DNA of 64,000 bases, taken from the NCBI GenBank assembly GCA_032718475.1, contig JAUCBJ010000193.1, positions 38,346-102,345 of the forward strand, written 5' to 3'. Shown here piece by piece: positions 31,101 through 43,100 of the stretch. Position 1 is the first letter of the stretch, and each line of letters opens with the position of its first letter. The position numbers and the translations under genes were made by a program. Below the pieces are notes generated by a model, which did not search any database, was not told where the DNA came from, and was given only the letters and a program-made list of their open reading frames with translations. The DNA comes from Nemertoderma westbladi (lineage: Eukaryota > Xenacoelomorpha > Nemertodermatida > Nemertodermatidae).

Positions 31101-34100
31101 TCTCCCTGCCCAGAACGCACTAGGTAATCAAAGTATCTGTTCGACTCACCTAGTCATCTCCTCAACTTCACCTGGTCTATCTCAGCCCCTCCTTTGGCTT
31201 CCTTCAGTTGCTCCCGGGTCGCGGCATAGGCTCGTCGGAGCTGGACGACCCCGACGTCCTCGTCATCGACATCTCCTCTCTCCCTCCGGGTCCGACGTCG
31301 TACCGTCGGCTCCACCGTTGCCGTTCCGGTGGGCCATTCGTCGCCCTCGGCCTGTGGCTGGCCGGCGACATCGGCATATCGACCGCCGCCCTGTGTCAAC
31401 TCGTCTCTCTCCTCTCCCAACTCGTCCTCTCGCTGTAGACGGCCCCCCTCGTCTCGGATCGCCGAATGGCCCGTTATCGATGGGTCCGGCGTCGTGGGTT
31501 TATACCGTCTCGTCGCGGCCTCGCGGATCGTTAGTTCGCCGTCCGGGGTCCGCGGCGGTGTCGTTTCTCTCTCTCGACTCATGTTATTTTGGGCAACTTT
31601 GGATTTCGTTACTGTTAGGGCAGCTGCTTGGTCTTTGTTTCTGTGACGGGATCGGTCGACCCCGATTTATCCGATTTGGTTGTTTGCTTACGCGTCCCCG
31701 CCGTGTGTAAAAGGAGTTATTGTAGTTCTCCCGATGTTGTTAATAATATATGTCGGTACGTATATGATAATATGAGATAACTGAGTTAGCATGTAATAGG
31801 CCTAAGTATACAGCAGTACTGATGGATGATGGTAGCGACGACGGTAACAAAGTCACCGCTCTGCCCTGACTGCACTGAGATAACTGAAGTGAATGAATAG
31901 CACGACTGGTAATATATTGCACAGTTGGCCATGTTGCTCTACTCAGTTGATGCTTCCCCCCTATTGGCTAATATCCTTTTTGGCGCCCTTTGGAGTATTT
32001 CCCTTTACTCCTGTTATTCTCTCTCTGTTAGGGGTTTGGCCCCTGACCCTTATTGTGTGTTTCTCCTTCCCACTCTGTTGGGATGGCACGAGGTTGGGTA
32101 ATTAACCTCGTGCTCCCGATATTGCTTAATGGTTTACTTTATGGGGTTTGGTGAGGCGGAATTGATTCGCTAACAGGATGCATCGGAAAACATGTGCAGA
32201 TCTAGATCCGTCATGTTCCCGTCCGGGAAGTACATGCGTGGCATACTACTAGGATCGGCATGCTGCATTGCAGCTGCATTTTTAAGAATGCTGTGCCGGC
32301 TTGTCAACAAAATTGCACCGCCACAACTCCCTATCACCCATGACATTTGCTAGATCATCCGCATCTTTAAGGCCAGTGTCCTTTAAGATGCGTCTCAAGA
32401 AAGTCATGGGCTGTCCACCATGCTTATTCACTCCATGAGGCTGCCAAAGTACAAGATTATGCACTGGCTGGTCCTCACGGCGAAAGCAATGTCCTGCAAA
32501 GCGGAGGCGATTTTGTTCTAGTGTCAAGCTTGGGGGAACCAATGAGACACCTCCAATGTTATATAGTGTCTGGTTGGAGATGTGTGCATTGTACTTGACA
32601 CAATGAACCCTGCGTAGCATTATTGTGAATGTGCCATCCAGAGATTTGGTGTCCTCAGCAGTTAGAGCCCAGCATGGACTCCCATAGAGGAGTACTGGAA
32701 CCACTGCTGCTTTAAATAATCGGACCTTAAGTTTCCGATTAATTCTCTGTGACTTCCAAATCCTGGAAAGCCTATTCAAGGCTGCCCATGCCTTTCCCTT
32801 ACGTATTGGAAGGTCCTCACCTGACTTCCGGATCCATGATCCCAGGTAACAGAAGTCGTCCACATGCTCAAGCATACCATCTTTTGAGCTTATGCTCATC
32901 CGATCAGAGACTTGCTGAGGACTTTCAAAGTTAACTGTCAAAATTTTGGTCTTTCTGGAGTTAATAAAAAGACCAACAATAGAAGCAGCCTGTTCTAATG
33001 AGCTGAGGAGCCGTTGGGCTCCCTCTAGTGATTCTGAGAGTACTCCTAAGTCATCAGCAAAGTCTAGATCAGTTAGGTACTGGCAGGATTTCCTCGACTT
33101 CTGGAGCCAGTAGGTGGAGTTATCATCACCCCATCATCATTATGATGATCTAAGGACATGCGTAGAACATAGTCAACCACAATAATGAACAAGAATGGTG
33201 CAAGTGTGTCTCCTTGGAGGACGCCCCATAACACTTCAAATGGTTCTGTGTCACCGTCAACAGTAGACACAAATGTTGTCGAACCATCGTATACTGATCT
33301 GATTGCTGCAATAATTTCATCAGAAATCCCATATAATGAAAGTATGCTGAACATACGTGAGCGAGAGACTGAATCAAAGGCCTTGAAGAAGTCAACAAAG
33401 ATAACAGCCAGATGCCTGACTTTCTTTTTTGATAATTCTTTAATTATCCTTCTAAGTGCCTAAATGGGCTCCATGGTCCCACGACCTTTACGGAACCCAT
33501 TCTGATTTCCACGGAGCAGTCTCTCAATGGGATCCCTGATGCGATTTAATAGAATCCTATTGTATAGCTTTGCAGCAATCGAGATCATTGAGATTCCCCG
33601 AAAAGAACCATAGAGTGTTAGGTTGCTCTTCTTGGGAACTGGCACCAACTTATTTGTTTTCATTTCTTGTGGGACTCTTGATGTTCGGTACATGTCTACT
33701 ATGATGGGATAGATGAGCTTTAAACACTCAGGTATTTTAAAGACCTCAGGGGGAACACCATCTACTCCACTGGCACGATTGGTCTTAATGCTCTTTGCAG
33801 CAGCCTTCACTTCTGCAAAGGAGATATCGCCAATGGGAATATCTGGGAGTACAGACTCAGACACTTTTACTTCTATAAAGTTATCAGGCAATACCCTGTC
33901 ATTATTGAGGAGCTTTTCAAAGTGGGCTTTCCAACCATTGAGGCGATCGGCTGGTGATTCAGCCTTACTACTACTACTACTACTACTAGGATCGGCTGCA
34001 TTGCAGCTGCATTTTTAAGAATGCTGTGCCGGCTTGTCAACAAAATTGCACCGCCACAACTCCCTATCACCCATGACATTTGCTAGATCATCCGCATCTT

Positions 34101-37100
34101 TAAGGCCAGTGTCCTTTAAGATGCGTCTCAAGAAAGTCATGGGCTGTCCACCATGCTTATTCACTCCATGAGGCTGCCAAAGTACAAGATTATGCACTGG
34201 CTGGTCCTCACGGCGAAAGCAATGTCCTGCAAAGCGGAGGCGATTTTGTTCTAGTGTCAAGCTTGGGGGAACCAATGAGACACCTCCAATGTTATATAGT
34301 GTCTGGTTGGAGATGTGTGCATTGTACTTGACACAATGAGGCGATTGGCTGGTGATTCAGCCTTAACCTTGGTGGTTGGTTGGCTTTTCCGCCCAGTAAG
34401 CAGATTGATCGATTTCCATGCCTGGGATGATTGCCTGCTGTCGTCAGCATCATTGATGGCATCAACCTGTTGGTTTATTAGCTCCTGTAGATTAACAGAG
34501 TACTGCCTGTTCAGGGACCTAGATGCAGCCTTAACTGCATTCTTGGCCGCTGTAGTCTGTTTGAGTCGGGACTCTTTCTGCGCCTTATGAAGGTCATTTC
34601 GGCACTTTTGAATTTTGTTGTCAGTCCAGGGGGCCCTTTTCCAGTTTCGAGGGTATACAGGAACTGTTTCTGCAGCTGCTAACTGATTCAGCCTTAACCT
34701 TGGTGGTTGGTTGGCTTTTCCGCCCAGTAAGCAGATTGATCGATTTCCATGCCTGGGATGATTGCCTGCTGTCGTCAGCATCATTGATGGCATCAACCTG
34801 TTGGTTTATTAGCTCCTGTAGATTAACAGAGTACTGCCTGTTCAGGGACCTAGATGCAGCCTTAACTGCATTCTTGGCCGCTGTAGTCTGTTTGAGTCGG
34901 GACTCTTTCTGCGCCTTATGAAGGTCATTTCGGCACTTCTGAATTTTGTTGTCAGTCCAGGGGGCCCTTTTCCTGTTTCGAGGGTATACAGGAACTGTTT
35001 CTGCAGCTGCTAACTTAACTGCTTCTGTAAAGGCAGTATAGCCCTCACAGTGATCTGCCGCCTCAGAGGCAAGAGCTTCATACCTGTTGCTCAGCTGTAG
35101 TGTGAAGCTGGATCTCACACTTGGCTGTTGCAACAGAGAGGACCAGTCATGCCGCGGCAAGGCAGATTTCGTTGTTCTGCTAGCACGCAGACTAAGTCTT
35201 ATCTTGGCCACAATAAGGCGGTGATCACTGGAGAAGGGTCGAAGTGTAAAAGCATTGCAGTCTTGTATAGAGCTCCTGTATTTCCTACGAAACAGAATAT
35301 GGTCTATATGGGACTTGTGACCACTGGGTCCACTATGAGTCCATAGCTTTCCAGTTCGCTTCTTGAACTGGTTTCCAGCCGAAAACAATCCATTTCCAGA
35401 GATAAAATCCTGAAGATGGACAGAATTTCGGTTAACACTATTGCTATAGACCCAGGGCGATGTAGGTGATTGATGCAGACTTGCATTAAAGTCTCCCAGG
35501 AATGTTAAGAATGCATGCTGATCCACTCCATCAGTAGCTGCTTGTAGATTGTGGTAGAAATTTTCCACCTCCTCTACAGGGGCAACACTAGTTGGACAGT
35601 AGCACACAATCAGAACCACCTTAGGAAACTTCTTAGCCAGTCTTCCAGAACATGAGAAGTGGCAACGGATGATGCGGTTAGAGATTTGGTCTATTTTGTC
35701 CAATGTTGCATGTGCAGTTGGATTCATCAATAGACCAATTCCACCATTGCCACTATCATCTGCTGACGCGAGGGCGAGTCGCCAACCGCCCCCCATGTCC
35801 TTAATCAGAACCTCATCAGTCTGTCCAGTCTGCATTCGGTGCTCTTGAACACCCACTGCGCCAAGAGAAAGCTTATCTGGCAAGGCAGTCAGCTCACCTT
35901 GTCGCATTGGGGACCCGAGTGTTAGGGTGTTTACTGAGGCTAGTCTAGTGACTTGCCTCAGATTCACCAATGGCTTTGTTGGTCGCGGTGGAACATGAGA
36001 GTAGCCTCGAACTCCAGAATCCCTCTCCCCATCACAATCTGGCCTCCCTGGTGACCCAGGGCTTGGGCCAGAAAGGTCATCAGGAAAGGGACTTAAAGAA
36101 TTGTTGGCTGCTCTCTCTCCAGTAGGGGGTGAGACAGGCAGCCGGTCAGGAGTTAACTGACGCCTGTGAGGCCGATTGTGTCCGGCAATTCCACTGGCCT
36201 CTAGTGGCCGGACCTCCGCATTGCTAATGTAATCCATAGTGGGGGTTATGGGGTGCTTTTTTGCCGAGTCAACTCTCGGGGCAAATACCACACCCTGGTT
36301 TGCCATTCCACAGGGTGGGTGTCGCAATAGAGTCAGATATGAGGCCCATCACCCATATCTACTCTGGCGCACATGACCCACCATTGGCTGTTGCAGCTCA
36401 TCTGCTGGGTCATGCCCTGTACCCTTGCAGCCAGGTGCAGGTCGCAGTGAAGTGCTCTCAGAGTGGACATGAGAACACTCTACTCCTGACCAGCCATTGG
36501 TAGATCACCATCTGCCTGCTCAGGCCATATACCCCTGCAGCCAAGTATATGGGTCCTTAATCCAGGACCAAGGGCGTCCTTATCCCAGAACGAAGGGGGT
36601 CCTAGTTACAGGACCAGATTTGCCCTAGTAAGAGGGTCTATGCAGCTACAGGTGGCACCTCCTTTATGCTGCATGGAGGTGGCAAGTTTTCTTGATCAAT
36701 GACCTAGAATACCTGACCTGACAATGACCTGACCTGACCTGACTAACTGTCTCAATTGACAGCACACCCTCACTATAGCATAACTAACTGTCTCAATTGA
36801 CAACACACCTACACTATAGCATAACTAACTGTCTCAATTGACAGCACACCTACACTATAGCATAACTAACTGTATTAATTTACAACACACTTACACTATA
36901 GCATAACTAACTGTCTTAATTGACAACACACTTACACTATAGCATAACTAACTGTCTCAATTGACAACACACTTACACTATAGCATAACTAACTGTCTCA
37001 ATTGACAACACACTTACACTATAGCATAACTAACTGTCTTAATTGACAACACACACTATAGCATAACTAACTGTCTTAATTGACAACACACTTACACTAT

Positions 37101-40100
37101 AGCATAACTAACTGTCTCAATTGACAACACACTTACACTATAGCATAACTAACTGTCTCAATTGACAACACACCTACACTATAGCATAACTCTTCTAACT
37201 TTCTCACTTTCTTTGGTGCATTAGCTATGACTACTGTATAATGGCTTATCTTGTTTTTACCGGTAATGTTTAATTATGCAGATTAATTTTAATTTATGTA
37301 AATTAAACAATTTCAATTTCAAGTATCTGTTTGCATTTCCTTTTATTACCTTGGACCTTTGCTGTAGACTTTTCATCAGCTCTCGAATTCTGCTAATTTT
37401 ACAGTATGGGTGTGAAGAATGGGCTTACATTACAGCGATAGATGTAGAAAAGTTTCTTAAAACTTCGATAGGAGTTAAAACATCAACACCCAATTTTATG
37501 GTGTATGGAGAGACTGGAGCAGTGCCACTACATTTTCGAAAATTAATGGAGCAGTGCCACTACATTTTCGAAAATGAAATATGTTAGAATGTTGGGTACG
37601 CATCTCAAAACTGCCAGAAAAGCGCTTAACAAAACAAATATATTATACATTACTGAGGGACATCGAATTGGGGAGAAACAATATCACCAATTGGGAAATT
37701 CAAATTCGTGACCTGATAAATAGTATCGGGATGAGTTATGTCTAGGAAGAACACAACGTTGACAATGAGAAAACTTTCCTTGCTAGCGCTAAAAGGAGGC
37801 TTATGGACCAGTTTATACAAAGATGGTGGGCCGATATCGAAACATCACCTAAGGGAAAACTTTACATTAAATCGAATTTCTAAACAGAATCAATTTAAAC
37901 ATTTTAGCAAATCATACAAAATTAAAAGTTTCCTTGGCTCGCCTCCGTTGCTCTTCCCACAATTTGCGCGTGTAAGAAGGCAGAGGGCGGAAAGTGCAAC
38001 CAGCTGAAAGGGTGCCTGTTTTTGCACTTTGCGTGCGATTGAGGACGAAAGACATTTCATCCTGATTTGCCCAGCTTACATAGAATTAAGGGCACAATTA
38101 ATTGCAGAATCATTCTGGCGCTATCCAACAAAACACAAATATCGCAAATTGTTATCAATGAACTCGAAGTCAGTGCTTGTAAATTTGAGCTCATTCATAT
38201 ACAAAGCAATGATACTGAGAACTGAGTTGAACAGGTAGGAATGGTATGAGATGGAATGGTTATTTAAAGAAATTTATAATATATGTGTAATTGTTGTTTG
38301 GGGCCTGGCAGGACCATAAGTTATTTTTGTTCTGCTTCTCTGATAATGTACTATATCAACAATATTGTGTTGGGTGTTAAATAAAACCCAAATATATAAT
38401 ATTTTGTAGCTGTTGCCAGTTGAAACGTAACTAATGATTATGATTTTCGCATTAGTGTAAAGGTGTTTTTGGCTTTTTAAGGTGTTAAATAATTTATTAT
38501 ATTAATGTTGATGGTAAAATATTGTGATTACCGGTGTTATTGATTGCTGATTTGTGTGCCATACATGTAACGTCAACAATAGCCTTAATTGGCTTGTTTG
38601 CCCCCCCCCCCCCCCCCCCCCCCCCCTTCACCAGATCCACCCCCACCAGCAGCTCCACACCCCCATACTCCCACCCGATCCATCCCACCACCAGCTCCAC
38701 TCTCCCAATAACAGCCCCCCCACCACCTCTACACCCCCCCACCAGCGCCACCCACACAAGATCCACCCCCACCAGCAGCTCCACACCCCCACCAGCAGCT
38801 CCACACCCCCACCACATCCACCCCACCACCAGCTCCACTCCCCCAACACCAGCCCCCTCACCAGCTCCACCCCCACCAGATCCACCCCCACCACCATCTC
38901 CACTCCCCCAATAACAACCCCCCTCCCACCAGCTCCACCCCCACCCCACCAGATCCACCCCCACCAGCAGCTCCACACCCCCACCAGATCCACCCCCCTC
39001 CCACCAGCTCTTCTCTCCCCAATACCAGCCCCCCCCCACCAGCTCCACTTCCCCAACACCAGCCCCTCACCAGCTCCACCCCAACCAGCTCCACTTCCCC
39101 AACACCAGCCCCACTCCCCCAATAACAGCCCCCCCCCCCCCCACCAGCTCCACCCCCCCACCAGCCTCTACCCCCCCCCCCCCCCACCAGCTCCACCCCC
39201 CACCCCACCAGATCCACCCCCACAAGCAGCTCCACCTCCCCACCAGATCCACCGCCACCACCAGCTCCACTTCCCCAATACCAGCTCCCCCACCAGCTCC
39301 ACCCCCCCCCCCCCCCCCAGATCCACCCCCACCTGTTACTTATTAATATAATATGTAATTATATTTACTGTTTTAGGGATCTGCTCCTCGTGATGTTCAA
39401 CTGATTCAAGAGAAAATGGAGGAAATGGAAAGCAAATCGGAAAGATTGGAGGCAGATGTTGAGAAACTGGAGAGTCGGTTGAGAGATGAGCAAAGGGATA
39501 CAGAAAAAAGCAAAACCAGGGCGGATGTTGCGGAGAAGGAAGTAAGGGAGCTAAAGAACCAACGCGACCAACTACTGGAGGATATCCGAGAATATCAGAG
39601 ACAGATGGAGGGGCAACGAGACCAGTTGTACACAAGTAAAGGTGACGATGCCGCCTACAAGGACAAACTGAAGGCCAAGAACCGGGAGGTCCTGGAATAC
39701 TTGGAGGAGATAACCAACCTCACTGTGGCTAATGACCAGCTGCAGAGCCGGGTGGAGTCACTCACTGATAAACTTCGGGACTCATCCAACGAAATGGACC
39801 GAATGACGGATGAACATATTCGTTTACAGGATCTCATTAAACAGCAGGAACACGATAATGAGGAGTTGCGAGTCCAGGTTGAGAATTTGCAGGAAAAAGC
39901 TTTAGAATTCGGTAATATTGAGAAAAATGAGGACCACACGAGTGCACAACTGTATGCACAGTTGCATGGCAAAGCCGAGGAGTGGCAACTATTGATGGCA
40001 GAAAAAGATGCGGAGATGGCTGAACTTAAGCGGGAGTTGAGTGAAGTTAGCGGTCGAGGTATGGGCTATGCTGGACCCTCTGAGGTACCAGGCATTGTCC

Positions 40101-43100
40101 TGCAGCAAGCACTCCGCGAGAAAGAGCAGCAAGTGGAACAACTAACCATGCAACTCAATGAGTATGTTCACGAGGCTGAGGCAAATGCTCTTATTCTGGA
40201 GGAAATGAAAACCGCTGGGGATGGTGGTGGTGCCGCAGCAAAACATATAAAGCGCATGACAGCACTTCAGCAAAATATAAAGGTAGCTGAGGAAATGGTA
40301 AAAGCAACAGAAAAACGTGCAAAAGAGGCTGAAGACGATGCAGAGGCTAAAGATAAGCAACTGATGGAGGCTTTAGAAAGATTACGGTTGTTGGAAGCAG
40401 GGGAATATGGTTTGGAGGAAGCTGTTGAGGAGATTAAAGGACTTAAGGCAAACATAAAGGTCCGAGATAGAAATATTGAAGAACTGGTGATAACAGCTAA
40501 CCAACTGGAGGTTAAGATGAATGACCTTTGGGAGGAAAATGATGAGTTACGTCACCGACTGGGCATTGATCCACAGGAGCCATTGGATATTGCCCAGTTC
40601 CGTAAAAACCAAAATGTTAGAGCCCAAGAGGAACGTGGGAGGAATCTAGTTCTAATGAAAGAGGTTGAATCTCTCGAGGAGGAGCGATTAATTTTGAAGA
40701 AGCAGGTAAGAGATTTAGCGGGACAGAAGGGTCAACGAGCTGCTGCCTTAGGTCTCACTGCTGATGATATGATTCAAATAGATACCTTCGCAGAATCTCT
40801 AAAGCGTGGCAGTGGATTCGCAACAATGGCAAGTGGTAAAGGATTGAGTGGTGCTCATCCTCCTCTAGTCAATATCGGCGGACCTGATTATGCACAGAAA
40901 GCATTAGTCAAACAGGAAGCCGAGCTCGATAATGAGAAATCAAAAACTATTGCCTTAGAAAAGGCTATCAACAAGTTGAGAGAGGAAAATCGTGCCTTGA
41001 CCCATGCTGTGAAGGAAATACAACAAGCAATTCATGCTGGGACTACTGTGGTTGAATCACCAACATTAGATAGGTTGGTCCATGTTCTAGAGGCTCGACA
41101 GATGGAAGGTCAATATGATGCTGCTGCTCTTTATAGAGCGCAATTGGATCAGATGGTAGGACACAATGAGGAACTTCGTCATCAGTTGAAAGAGGCAAGT
41201 CAGTCCACCCACAAGATGGGTGTGGCGCTTGAGAAAGAGAAAGTTCGAGGAGATAATTTAGCTCAAGATCTAAAAGGGTTGCAGGATTATAGTGCTGGCG
41301 TGATTGGTGTCCAGGCTCTGCCACTACCGGAAGGGCTTAACCCTGGTGCAGCAGAAACCATTCAATTCCTTGATGATTACCTTATAAAAGTATTGCAAGA
41401 GATGTCACTTAAAGAAGAAATGTTATCCAAATTGGAATCTGCATTAGAGCAGTATAAACGGCGTTTTTCTGTAATGCGTCACCAACAGGGTTTAATTTAC
41501 AAGGATCTCAGTGAACAAAAAATACAATATGAGGCTCAAATTGAAGCATTGGGTCGTGCTAAAAAAGAGGTGGATGGTCTTCGTGAGCAGGATGTTGTTC
41601 GCATTCAGGACTATGCAAGACTTTTGGAGACTCTTGACAAATCCCCAGATGAAATACAGAGGCGTGTTGGAGAATTATCAAGAAAAGTAACGTTACTTAG
41701 AGTGAATGACCGTGCACTTAATCGCCGATTGTCCATTCATACAGATATAGAAAAAGCCATTCGAAAGCAAAACGATAAACTAAATAATGATATAGCCACC
41801 ATGGAATCATCAGTGACGGAGCGAATCGGTTATCTAACTCGCTACAAGGAGGCTGCTAGTTTTAAAATTACCTATTTACAGAAGGTGTTGGATGACAGTG
41901 TACCTTCTGCTGAACTTGACACAGCTAACTTGAAAATTAATGAGTTAACAGCCAAGTACCGAGACCATATTGAAAAAGAGAATAGCCTTGTAGCACGGAT
42001 TACTAAGGTGGATCTATTAGAAGCAGAATTAGCCTCAGTTCATAAGAATGTTTCTGAGCTCAAGAATGAGTTGTCAAAAAGCAAAGAGAAGTTGCATACA
42101 ATGGAAGTGATAAATGAACGGCTTGTTAAATCTAGTGGTGATGTCGATGCAGTTCCAGAAGAAACATCTCTTTCTAGAAGGTTGGCCTTGATGGAGATGA
42201 AAGAACTTAATGAGAGACAGAAGGCAGATCATTCCAATAAGATGTATGACCAGTATAAGACTGCTCTGAGGACTATAGAGGATAGAAACATTGAACTTGA
42301 AGAAAAAATTGTTGCATTTACCAAACAGAGCTTGGATAATGAAGTCAATGAAAGAGCACTGAGAGATGAACTTAGCAATGCAATTCCCCTATCTGTGGTT
42401 GACAATGAAAGAAAACGGCTGAGAGAAGTAGAAAAATCTGAGTCCACATTAAGGATAGAAACAATGAAACTTAAGGAACTTGTTGATGTAGCTAAAAATC
42501 AGGCTGATATATTGGAGAGTCGAAACATTTCTCGTGATAAAGAAGTGGAATCCCTTCGGTTTCAGCTTCGAGACTATCAGACTGAGTCTGACGATAGGGC
42601 ATTATTAGCAAAGCTACACCACCAAGTTGTTACACTTCAAGTGAGTGAGGGAACTGCAGTTAGAAAATTAGCCCAAAGGGACGTTAAAATTCGCCAATTG
42701 GAAGCCAATCTCAGAAGACTGGAACATCGTCTTGATCAAAAAGATAACCAAATATACCATAATCAGGTTGAAAGCACAAAGAGATCACGTTTCCTTAAGA
42801 AAAATCTCCAGGATTTACGAAGCAAATACAGTGGCTGTGTACCTTTATTTCAACAAGAAAAATTATCAGATCTTATGTACAAATTACAAAAAGAGAAATC
42901 CGAGTTACAGTTGAATTTACGAGTGGCAGAAGAAAAACGTTCTGAAGCTGAGGATAAACTAACTGAAATCAAATTTGAAAAGGATGCCTTGGAAGAATTG
43001 ATGGCTACACTGAAAGATGGCAGAGGAGCCCAAAAGTTAGCGGAGTGGCATAAAAAAGTAACTGATGTTAAACTAAAAGAAGCCAAGATGGCTCGAGCAT

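Larger units (their letters stand above)
23484..32175 (-). mobile_element. BEL-B: complete BEL/Pao-like LTR retrotransposon lacking RT and integrase
   Basis: Two 534-bp LTRs in direct orientation flank an internal region, and the whole is flanked by the 5-bp duplication GGATG. By eye the LTRs differ at five positions (about 99% identity), so the insertion is fairly young. The minus strand is sense: upstream open frame (31582-29087), gag and protease (29028-26662), a hairpin-rich non-coding region (26447-25826), a nested DNA transposon (25784-24581), and a G-run before the 3' LTR. I find no RT, RNase H or integrase, so it must depend on another element's enzymes. It interrupts the RNase H region of BEL-A. 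It lies antisense in CEP290 intron 2. Confidence 0.9.

Noticed and set aside
31600-31641. Primer-binding site of BEL-B
   Set aside because: The sequence next to the 5' LTR does not start TGG and I could not match it to a tRNA 3' end by eye.
29673-31710. Long plus-strand open frames (272, 173 and 234 residues)
   Set aside because: They are shadows of the minus-strand BEL-B upstream frame, with Ser/Pro/Leu-rich biased composition.
38534-39351. Pro-rich plus-strand and Gly/Trp-rich minus-strand open frames
   Set aside because: They arise from the C-rich repeat, have no conserved features, and lie in an intron.
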